A stretch of 64,000 nucleotides of DNA. It comes from Scleromitrula shiraiana. Lineage: Eukaryota > Ascomycota > Leotiomycetes > Helotiales > Sclerotiniaceae. Below are positions 13,468 through 25,957 of this stretch, in pieces (the stretch's first letter is position 1; every line of letters begins with the position of its first letter). The stretch spans positions 434,001 through 498,000 of the forward strand of contig JABELC010000002.1 of NCBI GenBank assembly GCA_028455995.1. Reading direction: 5' to 3'. The translations under genes were made by a program, and so were the position numbers. Below the pieces are notes generated by a model, which was not told the origin of the DNA, ran no database searches, and was given only the letters and a program-made list of their open reading frames with translations.

Positions 13468-16400
13468 ATGGAGTCCAATTTGGATAATGTTCAAGCCGAG
13501 GAGGAAAAGGTTCCTGGGGATGGTCAGAATATGCTCCATGATTCAATGGTTACCGTGCGATTATCTGAGCCGCCGACCCTGAAATTGAATACAACGAGCC
13601 ATTCTGATGCAAAGAGGGAGGATAATATAGATGAAGAGGCGAATACACCGACGGAGAATAGACGGACGATAATCGATACGAAATCGGGAGGCAATGGAGG
13701 GGGAAGTAATACACAGGAAGACTCACCGAAAATTACTATGATGGATCCAAATGGGAATGAAGTTAGTACACCTACGGGGTCGGAAACCGCAGAATCAGAA
13801 CATGATCCGTCGAGGAGGGGAAGTGATAGTTCGGACGTGTCGTTGGAGGAAGTTAATTGGGAAGAGTTGGAAAAGACGGAGGAGCAACAGCCTAGGAATC
13901 AAGATTCTGACGATGTAAGTCTTTAATAGATCTATGCAGTTTTTTAATACGTTTTTGCTAATCATGTAGTCAACTGCTTTATTACTTGCTAGACTCGAGC
14001 AGGAAAATAACGCAATAGCTTCGAATCCCAAATCCGGTATAGCAAAAGTTCAGAAAGTCGAGAATCGAGCCCAATCGAGACCACCATCTATGCAACATCT
14101 TAAGAAATTGGTCAATGGTCCTACTCCTTCCGCACTTCGATATTCCGTTACTCCCCCGCCTCCTATGACCGATCTCGAGTTTTATGCCGCGCTTGTACAA
14201 GATTATCCAAGAACCGCACAATATCTACCAACGTTGTTATCGAAGAAGATAAGAAGTGGTATACCTCCACCGTTGAGAGGTGTGGTATGGCAGAGTATGT
14301 CTGGCGCACGAGATAGACTACTAGAGGATCAATTTGATAGACTATGCGGGGAATCAAGTCCATATGAGGGAATAATAGGGAAAGATTTGGGGCGCAGCTT
14401 TCCAGGTGTAGAAATGTTTCGAGATCCAGAAGGTGATGGGCAACGCATGTTGGGGAGAGTTTTAAAATGCTTCAGTTTATATGATCATAAGATTGGATAC
14501 TGTCAAGGATTGGGCTTTCTTGTTGGCCCATTGCTAATGCATATGGGTGACAAACAGGCCTTTTGTGTTCTCGTGCGGTATGTTATGCCAAAAATCTTAT
14601 ATTGACTTTCGCTGACAATTGTAGGCTTATGGAACATTATGATCTACGAAATTGTTTCCTTCCCGATCTCTCAGGTCTTCACGTTCGAATTCACCAATTC
14701 CGAGAATTACTCAAACAACATCTACCAAACTTGTCAGCACATCTCGACGTATTACAAGTCGAACCTGCTTATGTTTCGCAATGGTTTTTATCTTTCTTCG
14801 CAGTTACTTGTCCTCTTCCCATGCTTTTTCGAATTTACGATGTTATCTTTGCTGAAGGTGCCTCGGAAACTATCATGCGGGTTGCACTTTCGTTGATGAG
14901 AAAGAACGAGACTAAAATTTTATCCTGCACGGAATTTGAAGATGTCATGCAATTGCTTCTATCTAGAGGTTTATGGGATGTTTATCATTACAATGCGGAT
15001 GAATTTGTCAATGATTTTGTTGGTCTAACAGGGGTTGTCACACATGAAAGCCTTCAGAATCTGGAAGCGAGCTATAGGGAGTCTCAAATTGTTGATACCG
15101 CTATCCCGTCCGATGTAGGGTCTGCAGCCTCACGATTTTTGGGACGTTTGTGGGCAGGCTCAAACGCATCGACCAAATCCGCAAATCTTAGTCCAGGGCT
15201 TAGCGCCCCATCACGTCCTGTCAGCTTTTTGAGAAGATCACCTTCAAAGCAAAGTCTTGCTTCTACATTAAATTCAATGGAATGTAGTGGCTCAGATAGC
15301 ATGCTTAGCTCTTCGACAGATGCTACTAGTATCTCTCGAGATTCTTCCAATACCGATGCTGCTTCTATTCGTGGACAATCTTTTGCGAGCAATGCGCCAA
15401 GGCCTGCTATTAATAAGGATAAAAACTTACATAGTCAGATCGAAGATCTTTTGACGGCGTTGAGTGAAATGCAACGAGATCATGCTATACTTGCAACACA
15501 ATTGCAAAGAGAGAGGGAAGAGCGTGAGGAAGATCGAACTGCTGTACGCTCTTTACTTGATGGTTTGAGGAAGAAAAATGGTACGGAGATGGTTGAAGGC
15601 TCGGAAAGTGACGTTAGCGTTGAAACTGTTAAGGCATTGGGGGATGTTAAAGAGGAGGGATCTACTGAAATTACAGGAGAGAAGGAAGAACCTACTGAGG
15701 CTACTGCAATCGAAAAGTGGCAACTCGATGAAGCATCGACAGCTTCAATAGGTGCCGAAGGTCTTTCCGATCTACTTGATGTTGTCGAAGATCGATTTTT
15801 TAATATTGTTGATAATCGAAGATCTTCAATGTTACTCACGAAATCTCAATTGCGAGAAGAACTCGGCCGATCTAAAGAGCAACTTGTCATCGAAACCTCA
15901 AGATCACGAGAATTCACCCGACGCATTGCTGAACAAGACCAAGAAATAAGCAATTTACGAGATCAAATCAGGGAAAATCACACACATATTCGAAATTCCC
16001 ATCAAGATCGACAGCGATTAGAAAAACAACTCCACGAACTACGGGCCGCAAGGAGAAGTGCCAACGCAACTCCTGATGGTACGAGAGATGCGGATGTGGA
16101 TTGGTTGCAAAAAGGCGCGAGCACGGGAGGACTGAGAGAACTCAAACTCGTGCGGTCGAATTCTCAACGGTCGATTGCTACAAATTTTAGCAAGAGGACT
16201 TCGAGTTTGGTAACGCCGATTAATTATAAGGAGAATGAGAATTTGAGGGATTCGAAAATAAATCAACAACAACAACAACAACAACAACAAGCACAATCTT
16301 CACCCTCAAAATCGGACGTCGATGCTGATACATTGGTTCTGAAACTGGTGCAGGCGAAGACGGCGGAAGCGATTGCGAAACAGGAGGCTGAGGAGGCGAA

Positions 16401-16707
16401 GGCGAAATTGGAGAGTTTCAGGAAGATGTTGGGGTTGCAGAATGGCGAGATGCCTATTATGTTGAATGGGGTGAGTGTGGGTGGGAAGGGGAATAGGGAT
16501 AGTAATGTTAATGGGATTGAGAGGGCGACTACGGGATTAGATGGGGGCAATGGGAAGGGGGAATCGCAGCGGCCTGCGCTGGCGACGGCGAATACCGCGC
16601 CGGTTGCTGTGCAGGCGCCGCCGGCTAGTACGGGGGGTGGTGGGTTTTGGGGGTGGGGGAAGAGGACGGTTACTCCTAGTGGTGGTGGGGGAGTGGACGG
16701 GAAATAA
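13468..16707 (+). CDS. GYP5: TBC-domain Rab GTPase-activating protein, GYP5-like
   Basis: Accelerates GTP hydrolysis by Rab GTPases; yeast Gyp5 acts on Ypt1/Sec4 in ER-Golgi and polarised exocytosis. Exons 13468-13914, 13970-14577 and 14625-16707 give 1045 residues; introns are 55 and 47 nt. Residues 1-200 are acidic and Ser-rich. The TBC domain runs from about 245 to 470, with the arginine finger in IIGKDLGRSFP (Arg291) and the glutamine finger in GYCQGLGFLVGPLL (Gln328), so both catalytic residues are present. After a Ser-rich linker come charged, predicted coiled-coil segments (about 640-720 and 760-830), as in Gyp5/Gyl1. A CAA run near 16262-16293 encodes nine glutamines. The C-terminus is Gly-rich and ends in a short WGWG-containing tail. 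Family call is strong; orthology to GYP5 is moderate. Confidence 0.92.
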
Positions 16708-17480
16708 GATATGTTATTGGGTTGTTGGGTTATTGGGGGGTGAGATGGGTAGGGGAGGATGTTGTAGATGGAATGGAATGGAATGATGTAGGTGTTTGAA
16801 GTTGGGAAGAAGAGAAGAAGTGAAGGGTTAAGGGGGGGTGTGAAACCGCTGTATCCATTACATTACTTCACATTACATCACATTACATTATATCTTACGA
16901 GAAAGGGAGGAATTTTGATGATGTTTTCAAGAGGGCGCGTGGAAATGGAATAAATGGTCGATTGATTGATTGATTGATTGATTGATTTATCCATGAATGA
17001 GAAAACTCGATTCTTAGATCTTTTTTTGGGTGGGAGGGGGGGGGCTTTTGCTCTTGCTTGCTCTTGCTTTTACCTGCTTGTTTGTCTATTTATCTATTTG
17101 TCTATTTGATTGCTTGATTGCTTGCTTGATTGCTTGCTTTCCCGTTCGTCTATCTCTTCTTCGATACTTATTTATTTATTTATTTACTTACCTATTTATT
17201 TATCTATCTATTTATTTGTTTTTAAGCAGAATACCCTTGAAAGTTGATTTTATTGTTTCAATTTTTTTTTCTTGTTTTTTTTTTTTTCTTGTTTTTCTTA
17301 TGGGGTTGTGGTTTTTTTTGGGGAGACGACGGAGGAGAGGAGGGCGGGAGATTCGTGGATGCTTAGATGGTTAGATGGTTGGTGGTTGGTGGTGAGAAGA
17401 GGGGCTTGTAGATAGATGGTTAGACATAGAGTGATAGAGTGATAGAGATAGAGTGATAGAGAGGTAGATGGAATGGGGTT

Positions 17481-17544
17481 TTGGTGATTGGTGATTGGTG
17501 ATTGGTGAATGGTGATTGGTGATTGGTGATTGGTGATTGGTGAA
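17481..17544. repeat. Heptamer minisatellite TTGGTGA, about 9 copies
   Basis: Tandem 7-bp units, one copy with a T to A change, just before an AT-rich stretch. Confidence 0.93.
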
Positions 17545-17617
17545 TGAATATAAAGATGGATTATTACTATATTATACTATACTATACTCTATTTACATAT
17601 ATAAGATCCAGATAAAT

Positions 17618-17618
17618 T

Positions 17619-17649
<31 letters not shown>

Positions 17650-17650
17650 A
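17618..17650. repeat. (TA)n/(TG)n dinucleotide tract
   Basis: About 18 bp of TA repeat passing into TG repeat. Confidence 0.9.
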
Positions 17651-17811
17651 TGTATGAATGTAAGTGAGTTAATGGATCGTCTGGTGGATGTATGTATGTA
17701 TAGGTACCTGTGAGTTTTCGAGGGTGGATGGATGGTATGGATGCATGGTATGGTATGGTATGGGGGGGAATGTAGAGAGTGAGAAGGATAGGATAAGATA
17801 GCTTACTGAGT

Positions 17812-17814
<3 letters not shown>

Positions 17815-17842
<28 letters not shown>
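17815..17842. repeat. (TA)n dinucleotide tract
   Basis: Pure alternating TA over about 28 bp. Confidence 0.9.
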
Positions 17843-17847
<5 letters not shown>

Positions 17848-18082
17848 GAGAGCTATAGGTGATGTGTTTATGATGTGGCGGATACGGAATAAATTGTTAT
17901 TGTTTTTGAGGAGGGAGGGAAGGAGGGTGGGAGAAAATCATATCGGGTTATGCCAGTGGCTTTAAGTGTAAAGGGTTGGGTATGTTTTGTTGGATTTGAT
18001 TTTCAAGTTGGTATTTATTTATTTATTATTTTATTATTTATTTATTTATTTCTTATCGTCTATATCGAGTAAATATATTATT

Positions 18083-18120
18083 AGATAGAGAGAGAGAGAT
18101 AGATAGATAGATAGATAGAT
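18083..18120. repeat. (GA)n/(GATA)n microsatellite
   Basis: Short GA run followed by about seven GATA units. Confidence 0.9.
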
Positions 18121-18154
18121 ACTTTCCTTCCTCAATACCTGTCTGTATAGTCAA

Positions 18155-18177
18155 ACACGTGACCTTACGTCACGTGT
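18155..18177. promoter_or_regulatory. Perfect inverted repeat with two CACGTG E-boxes
   Basis: ACACGTGAC and GTCACGTGT are exact reverse complements (9-bp arms) around a CTTAC spacer. Each arm contains CACGTG, the classic bHLH site. It lies about 610 bp upstream of the flavin monooxygenase ATG. The binding role is inferred from the motif only. Confidence 0.6.
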
Positions 18178-18205
18178 CCGTTGAGGAGATATATATCCTC
18201 AACGG
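18178..18205. promoter_or_regulatory. Perfect 10-bp-arm hairpin palindrome
   Basis: CCGTTGAGGA and TCCTCAACGG are exact reverse complements with an 8-nt AT-rich loop (GATATATA). It abuts the E-box inverted repeat without a gap. It could be a protein-binding dyad or an RNA hairpin; I cannot decide. Confidence 0.55.
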
Positions 18206-18783
18206 CGTACAACACCCTTCTTAAACTCCTTGAACAAATAATACAATACTGATTGATACCGTAATTGTATAGTTCCATACCCCCGGAGTCATACAAACAA
18301 TACCGGTTTTCAACTAATACGGTTTTTAATATATTATATATACTAGTACTCTGCGTAGCTACTTATTATTTAACGATATGATTCCTACCTCCCGGTATGC
18401 ATGCATGCCCGCCCGCAAGAAGATGGGTTGTTAACATCTGATACTGACTGGCCATGGTTGGTATTATTAGATGAGAGTTAGTTTTATCCAATTTTCACAT
18501 GTCAATTCAACTACCGATATAGCTTGCATGGCTAAGTTACTCTAGGCTTGAAATTAGTCGCGAAACGAAACGAAACTACGTCATATTAGCATCCAGGCAC
18601 AGCGGCCCGCGAAGATCTCCAGGAAATAAATACTTACGTAGATATTATCTACTAGTAGATTAGATAGATAAGTCAAATAAACAACAAAAAGTAGAATATT
18701 CCCCTCCCAGTTTTCTTCTTCCTCAATCTCATTCTTTCATTCATCCATACAATCCCATCCCATCTCATCTCATCCCATCAAAA

Positions 18784-20432
18784 ATGGATCATCTATCAAA
18801 TCCCATCCTCCATCCCTTCCTGTTCATATATCAAATCATCCAATGGATACTCGATAGAGTGTTATCACCCGCGCCGCCAGTGCCAGGTCAAAAATTAGGA
18901 AGACCAAAAATCGCTATTATTGGCGCGGGGTTGACGGGGGTTTCGGCGGCGGCTCATTGTGTTGGTCATGGGTTTGATGTGCAGATTTTTGAGGCGGGTC
19001 CGAGGGAGAGGTTGGGTGGTATTTGGAGCGTATGTTCTTTTCTGATCTTTCTATCCCATGCATTGCACTATCCCAATCACAATATGGAACTAGCAACTAA
19101 TGGATGTGCTGAGAATAGAGAGTCAACAATACATCCGGACTTCAGATCCACTCCATGATGTATCGATTCCACCCCTCGGTGCAGTGGAAAGGCGGCTACC
19201 CAAACCAGCAACAAATCGTGTCTCAAATCACGGAGCTCTGGAAAAAATACGGTCTGGAATCCCGCACGAAATTCGACGCGAAGGTGGAAACGGTGTATCA
19301 AGACGAGATGGGCCGCTGGATCATAAACAACACGTCCGAGGGTCGATTCGAGGGAGTCATTGCCGCGGTAGGGACATGTGGCGATGCTAAAATGCCGCAT
19401 GTTCCCGGAATGGACAGGTTCAAAGGCGAAATCTACCACTCGAGTGAATTGACGAGTAAGAGCGTCAATGCCAAGGGGAAGAAAATCGTCATTATTGGGG
19501 GCGGCGCAAGCGCAGTTGAAGCGTTGGAATTTGCGTCGGCGGAAGAGGCGGCCTCGACGACTATATTGGCGAGATCGGATAAATGGATCATACCGCGTAA
19601 TGCGTTCGTGGATATGTTGCTCGCGCTGAATATATTCGGACAGGAAACTTTCCTGAGTTGGATACCGGAGATGTTACTGAGGAAGTTTTTCTATCGCGAT
19701 TTACAGGATCTCGCCCCGCCGAAAGATCAGGGATTGTTTACTGGAACCCCCATGGTTAATTCGGATGTTATGGATAAGATCCGCGAGGGCAAGGCAGAGT
19801 GGCTACGGGGCGATATCTTAGGATTTACGGAGGGCGGAATCCGCTTCAACAGGAGAGGAAAGGGTGTCCCACCCAACGGACCCGGCCACACCACACTAAT
19901 CGACGGAGATATCGTAATAATGGCGACGGGATTCTCTCGCCCTTCGTTAGATTTCCTCCCAGATGATACATTCGCCGAACCCTATTCCCCACCAAACTGG
20001 TACCTTCAAACCTTCCCCCCAAGCCATCCTTCCATCTGCGCAAATAACTGCACATATGTGAATGCGATTGGGGCGGTAGGAAACTGGCATATCGGCATCT
20101 ACACACGGATTCTCCTGATGTTCCTGAGCGATCCGCTTACGAGACCGAGGGGTTTCTGGATGGAGAGATGGATCGATATGACGCGGGTACTGAAGAAATT
20201 GAGTCCGACGGGCGCGTTTGATTTCTTCACGTATCTGGAATTGGTGTGGTGGTTTGCGTTCTGTATTGCGATTAATCCGTTTCGGTGGAAGTGGGCGGTT
20301 TTTGTATTTCTGGGGGTGGGGAGGGGGTTGCCGAAGAGGGTGGTGGAGGCGGAGGATAGGGCGAGGAGGGTTGCGGGGTGGGAGGTTTCGAATGGGGCGG
20401 GGAGGAATCATGACGAAGGGGGGAGTTTCTAA
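18784..20432 (+). CDS. Flavin-containing monooxygenase-like protein (FMO/BVMO superfamily)
   Basis: NADPH- and FAD-dependent oxygenase. Exons 18784-19029 and 19119-20432 (89-nt intron) give 519 residues. A short hydrophobic N-terminal stretch (about 11-25) could be a membrane association segment. The FAD Rossmann motif GAGLTG is at 47-52 in PKIAIIGAGLTG. An FMO-type fingerprint FKGEIYHSSEL is at about 183, and the second, NADPH-binding motif KIVIIGGGASA at about 204-214. The VIMATGF motif is also present. The last 100 residues have two hydrophobic stretches around FFTYLELVWWFAFCI. The substrate is unknown; similar fungal proteins oxidise ketones, amines or sulfides. There is no obvious biosynthetic partner next to it. 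The splice choice restores WSRVNNTSGLQIHS, the usual sequence after the first Rossmann unit. Confidence 0.9.
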
Positions 20433-20558
20433 GGTCTTTTCTATGCGCATTTGAGATGTTGAATCGGGCTGCTATATCTAGAGATATGGAGACCGATTGT
20501 ACGTTATTTTGGATCTTCGAAGTTTGGCTGGTACGTGCGTGGATGGATAGGGATTGAA

Positions 20559-20628
<70 letters not shown>

Positions 20629-23600
20629 ATCAATCAACCAATATGTATAGTATACGAGTAGTATACTCGTAAACAAATCAAAATCAATAATAAATAATCA
20701 CTCACAAATACCCTTCCTTCCTTACCTTGATATCTATAAATTTTACATCAAACAACCCTGTTCCTTTCCTTTCCATTCCTTAATCTTTCCTTAATCTTTC
20801 CCCTCCGTCACTTCACAACATTGATCTCAACAGTGCATAGCATAATATGGACCTCATCTCACCATGCCTCATTGCGCAGGTACAGTACACAACGAGTCAG
20901 CTCGTTACATATAGCCCCACGCAATGGCCCGCAATGGTACGCACGCACCCAGCACCAGTACAGGTAAAACCTAGCACAAACACGACATTTTCCTGTTATC
21001 GTATATAATATATACCTTTTTTTTTTTTTTTTTTTCTTTTTTTTTTCCGGGAAAGATGGGAGTGGGGGGATACGTTACGTTACGTTACGTGCATGACATG
21101 ACATGACATGACTCTTGACAGATAGATTGAGAAACGGACGGGCCGGGACGGACGGGGGAATTTGAAGATTTTGTTGCATGTCTTTATTTCTTGGCTTGGC
21201 GTTTTGCATGGCTTGGGGGTTGGAAGGGGTGGGTGTGTTTTGTTTTGTTTTGTTTGGGTTGTGAGGTGGGAGGAGAAAGAAGGTGATGTATGGATGGGAT
21301 GGGATGGGTATTTTCATATAGGTGGATTGATGGATGGGTATTTGGGGTAATGGAACAAGAGAAGAGGAGGAGAGAATGAGAAGAGAAGACAAGAGAAAAT
21401 GTATAACGATTTGGGTTGAACGTTGAATCTACCCAAGTAGACGCTAAGTTGAGATGATGTATGAAATTGAAATAAGATAAGTCATTTTATTTCATCTTGA
21501 TCTTGATACACATACAGATATACATATATACATACTTATGTACAGTAGAGAAGATTGATAACTTGATTATATTCCCCAACAAATTTATTGGTGTAGATTG
21601 TATGTTGAACAAAACTACAACTGTGCAACTGAGTAGCTACTCTTTTCGTGTTTATGTTTATGTTTGTGTGTGGATGTGTAATTGTAATTGTTGGTGTTTA
21701 CTAGTAGTACGCATATAGTTGTACAGTGCTACAATAGTGTGTTTATATGGAGTTCTATCTATCTATTCACTGTGGTATATATGACGAGTAGTAAAGTAAT
21801 AGATATATGTATATAAAATCTCTGGTACCATGTAATGCGATAAAACGCAATGATGAGACGGACAAGTCAGGGTGAGATTTATTTCCAACACATTAGCTTA
21901 TCAATATCACTTGAATCATATCATCCAAAACAAAATAATAATGAACACTAACTTTTGATTATACTCCCGGCCATACTTCTAGATATATAACTGATCATGT
22001 TACAAGGTAAAGCCAGATAGACAAATAAATGGATAAAAGCCAAAGAGGGTGAAGAAGCCTGAGATAAACCAATACAAAGGATCAATTTCGAAACTAAACC
22101 CTTATCTATTCTCACTATTTACTTATATCCTATATATCGGGTCAAGGACCCTGATACGCGCTGCCTTTTCTCTATTAATACTTATGTAATAACTTATGTA
22201 ATAAAATAATAGATTTTAATTAATAAACTATTTTAAAAATATATTAAAACTTTTTCAAAACATTAGTATAATAATTTTTGACTTAGGGCAAAAACGAAAA
22301 TTGAGTAGACTTGTAATAAAACCTTTTTCTTTGTACTAAAGAGAAGAGGTATAAGAAAGAGTAACAATAGTCACAACTTGATCAATACGCTTAAAAAATT
22401 GAAGATTTGTGTGATAGTTTGTTTTGACGAGGAAGTTTAGAGGTAGAACATCGCAAATGGATTTTCAGAAAAATGGAGAGAGAAATGAGGGATAGAAATA
22501 TTACTTTGTTGGATTCTTCACCTACTGCTTGCTACCTGTAAAGATACAAATATTATATATAACCATGCTACTGGCATATCTGTAATCCGTTTCTCTATTA
22601 CCAACATTATGGTATCGCAACTACACGAGATAAAACAAACAAAACGCCAATTATTGACAAATCCCATCAAGCTCCCTCCGCGATCCCAAAATAATACTCA
22701 CCTCAGCTATCTCAGCCCCCCTTCCCTATTTCTTCCTCATTTCTTCCCCTTCTTCTTCTTCCCCGTTTCCCTACTCTACCGATTCATCTTAGTACTACCC
22801 AGCGTATTATTCTCCTCCGCTACAAACGAAGATGAAGACGAAGAACCCGTTTCATATTCGCTACTCGTCTTGTCTGATTTGCAATGGATAGATGGGTTAC
22901 GGATTGAGGGGGTATAAAGTGCCTTAGTGCTGCTATTTGATGTTACGGAGGTTTTGGAGAGAGATTTCTTGAGGGGTTTGGGGGAAGGTGGAGAGGAGGA
23001 GGATGGAGACATTGGTGGTTGGTGGGTAGGTAGATGGATAATGAGTGGTGGAGGGGTTGTTGCATAAATTGGTTGGTCGGTAGGTGGGTTGATAGGTTTC
23101 GATTGATAATGGATAGATAGATCGTTGTTGGATTACCAAAGTCATTACTCAATACTCTTTGCTCAGAGTAATTTTATCCAAAAATGTATATTTACTAAAG
23201 TATGAAAGTATACATCGTACTTACAACACGTCATACTGTAGTATACTTATACCTGTAGCCGACGTAGTAAAAAATCTTCATTCGTAATGTTCCAACGGGT
23301 GGATACATGAGCTTTCTATTTTTCTCGGGTAGATAACTTAGAACAGCTTATTTGATTAGGTGTCAACATTGGTAGGATGGCCGAAGTCTATGAAGATAAA
23401 ATCGACAAGGAAATTTTCCTTATCAAAGACCGATCGAAGGGCCTAGTATGAACCGGATCAAACGGTGGATCCAAAATAACATATTGGTTGAATTAACTGG
23501 ATGTTGTTGTCGTTGTTATTTCTGTTGCTGTTGCTGTTTTTGGTGGACAATCCCTCAAAGATTAACCTCGATTTTAATATTGATGTTGGTAAATGATGAA

Positions 23601-25957
23601 TAGTGATGTTGTCTAGTGATGTTGTCAAGACGAGGAAAGCATTTGTTAAATTTGATTGACATGATTGACACTGGTACTTTAACTCGAATATCTACCGATG
23701 TTTAGTAAGGCTAAAGCACAAGTTGTTTGATACTCAAGACTAGTAAAGAAGGAAGACACCTCCAGGGTTTTCTTGGAAGTCTCGACTCTGGACTCCCGAT
23801 ACTTCGAAATCGAGAATCAAAGAATCATATCATTGGCATCAAACAAATTCGTCATCACAAATAGATTCTATAATTACGTATTTGCCTACAGGGTATCTGC
23901 ATAAGTATGTAGATCCCGCACTCTGCAAATAATTCTCGGTGAGCCAAGAATATAGAGTCTAATTTTTGGTTGACAGATTACTAAATTTCATACATACGTA
24001 GCCAAGCAGCATACTGAGTGAGTCCAAGAATCAATTTGGATTTCATCTGATTGGGCTTTCGACCCTTATGTACAAATTGTGGCTCCTTTTATTTTCCTCG
24101 TTTGTTTTCTACATGGAACTTGGAAGAAAACATGACAGTTTGGCAACTTGCAACAACCATGTTATGTTGACTTAATTACTTTTTAATTTTCCAAATTCGA
24201 TTCGATATTCGATGTTATTTCTTATCATTTGTACCACTAATAAATTAATTGGTTAATTTTGTCAGTGCAGAAATCCCTGACATGATTTTTGGTTGGTAGT
24301 AGGGATTAGGGGGAAGAGATAATGAAAATCTTCATTTGCCTTGTGGAGTGGATGTCCAGATTACTGCAATTGAGGCTATTGGATTAGCAACTGGTGTCTG
24401 GAATGAACGCTGCTTCTTGAGATCCAAACTTCGGTGGTTTTCGATTGGTCAAGGACATCCCGTCCGCGAGGTATTCGGCGATGGTACCGAACCCGGCATA
24501 CGAACATTATCAAGAACTTTTGAATGTATAATACAGCTCTCGTTTTGAAGTAACGGGTCGGATGCCAAAATCGGTAAAAAGAATTGTATCATGGCTGCAT
24601 GTTCAGGTGTATTGATATGCGCCGGTGGATATGCACACTGAATTTGAGGGTGAAAAGAGCTTTTCCGAACTTTGCCCTTATTTGTTTAATCTAGGTAGAA
24701 AGTACAATCCATGAATGTCATCCAAAATATATATTAATGGCTCAAATGGCGGGAATGGCTTGATATCTAACATATTCATTTTCAAAGCTATATTAAGTTT
24801 TGTTATCAAATTGTTGACGATCAATTTTGAGTCAAAGTAATGAGATTGCCGGGATTCTTTATCAATTTGAAACATCAATCTAATACTATACATTCTCTTG
24901 TACCGTAAGATCCGGAATACTAAACTACTTCATTCAGTTTAGTGTCAGGTACAAGAATTCTATATTATGGTTGATTAGTTGGTTCGTTAGTTGGTTTTGG
25001 TCTTCCTCTTCCTTTTCCTCCAGCCAGGGGCTTATTAGATGTGGAGAAGTCTAGAACAAATAGAAAAAGATTGGAGCCTTCATTTTCTAGCCCACCACAA
25101 CATACAAACAAGTAGATGAAATTCAATATTTCATCAAACAAGATGACGAGCAATTTATCATACTTCATTTACGGCAATTTTATCAATATCCTGGAAATTC
25201 CGTATACGTACCTAGGTACTATGTAGATAGATGAATAATGTCTTGCTACGCGTACTTTCAACAAAATACAAGCGAAATCAATCGAAATCAATTCTTATTG
25301 ATATCAAAGATGATTCCGAAATATAAGCGGCGGTGAGATTGGGGAACATACGGATAACTGTATAGGAGAAAAGGAAAAGGAAGGATAAGTTAAAAGCCTT
25401 AAGGGAAGTAATACGGTTATATATATCAAGGATTTCTAATCCGAGCTTTAGTCAAGCTTTTTATTGATCCACCAAAACAACAACCTCATCACAGCGATCA
25501 TCCTTCGAAAGTTCGAATTTGTGATTTCATCCCATCATTTCCATAATATATAATCAATTTTATACTTTAAATTGTAGAAGAGGGGCGGATGTTGGATCGT
25601 CCCAGTCATTCCATCTTACCTCATCCCCTCCCCTTGGCAGCATGGCACTACCATGGCATGTATCCACACCATATCTTGATATTAACTCACCTTGTTGAAT
25701 TTACAGAATTCTGGGTTCATCCAGTAAGAATTCACTACCAATCTAATCCTCAATCTTCATTTCCTATTCAAATAGCACCTGCGTCCTGGCATTTTCACAT
25801 TCTTTTTTTATCTTTCTTTCCTTACCAGCTTTCGAAGTACTCTCACCTTTAGTCTTTCTTTTCTTCAAAAAGATCCCCCTCAAACAATCTTTGGCTGTGC
25901 AAAAACGATCTTCAGGCCAGTTCCTCGAATTAAGATTTTCTACCTCCAATAAGAAAA
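20433..25957. other. Large intergenic region (5.5 kb) between monooxygenase and CBM1 gene
   Basis: I see no gene I can support. Features are an (ATCT)n tract, poly-T runs at about 21018-21048, GGGAT/GGATG-rich stretches near 21290-21340, and a short very AT-rich patch (about 22185-22275). Facing low-complexity frames at 22609-22917 (+) and 22776-23012 (-, Ser/Pro/Lys-rich, 78 codons) overlap each other, and neither has a recognisable domain. The final 370 bases before 25958 are probably leader of the CBM1 gene; the 87-codon frame at 25589-25852 would then be an upstream ORF. Confidence 0.55.
20560..20627. repeat. (ATCT)n microsatellite, about 17 units
   Basis: Uninterrupted tetranucleotide repeat about 130 bp downstream of the monooxygenase stop codon. 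Confidence 0.96.

Larger units (their letters stand above)
16708..18783. other. Intergenic region with many simple repeats and two adjacent palindromes
   Basis: No gene is supported. It contains GATT, TTTA, GATA, TA and heptamer repeats over about 16930-18120, then a non-repetitive part (18120-18783) that holds the perfect inverted repeats entered separately and the presumed promoter of the flavin monooxygenase. The 114-codon frame at 17030-17374 is low-complexity Leu/Tyr/Phe sequence from pyrimidine repeats. Confidence 0.6.

Noticed and set aside
19947..20450. 167-codon Pro/Arg-rich minus-strand ORF
   Set aside because: Antisense of the GC-rich 3' end of the monooxygenase gene; no domain.
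20560..20627. Regular repeats as a CRISPR array
   Set aside because: The units are 4 bp with no spacers, and the genome is eukaryotic.
22609..23012. Facing ORFs as small genes
   Set aside because: Both are low complexity (Pro/Ser/Phe or Ser/Pro/Lys), overlap on opposite strands and lack convincing splice partners.
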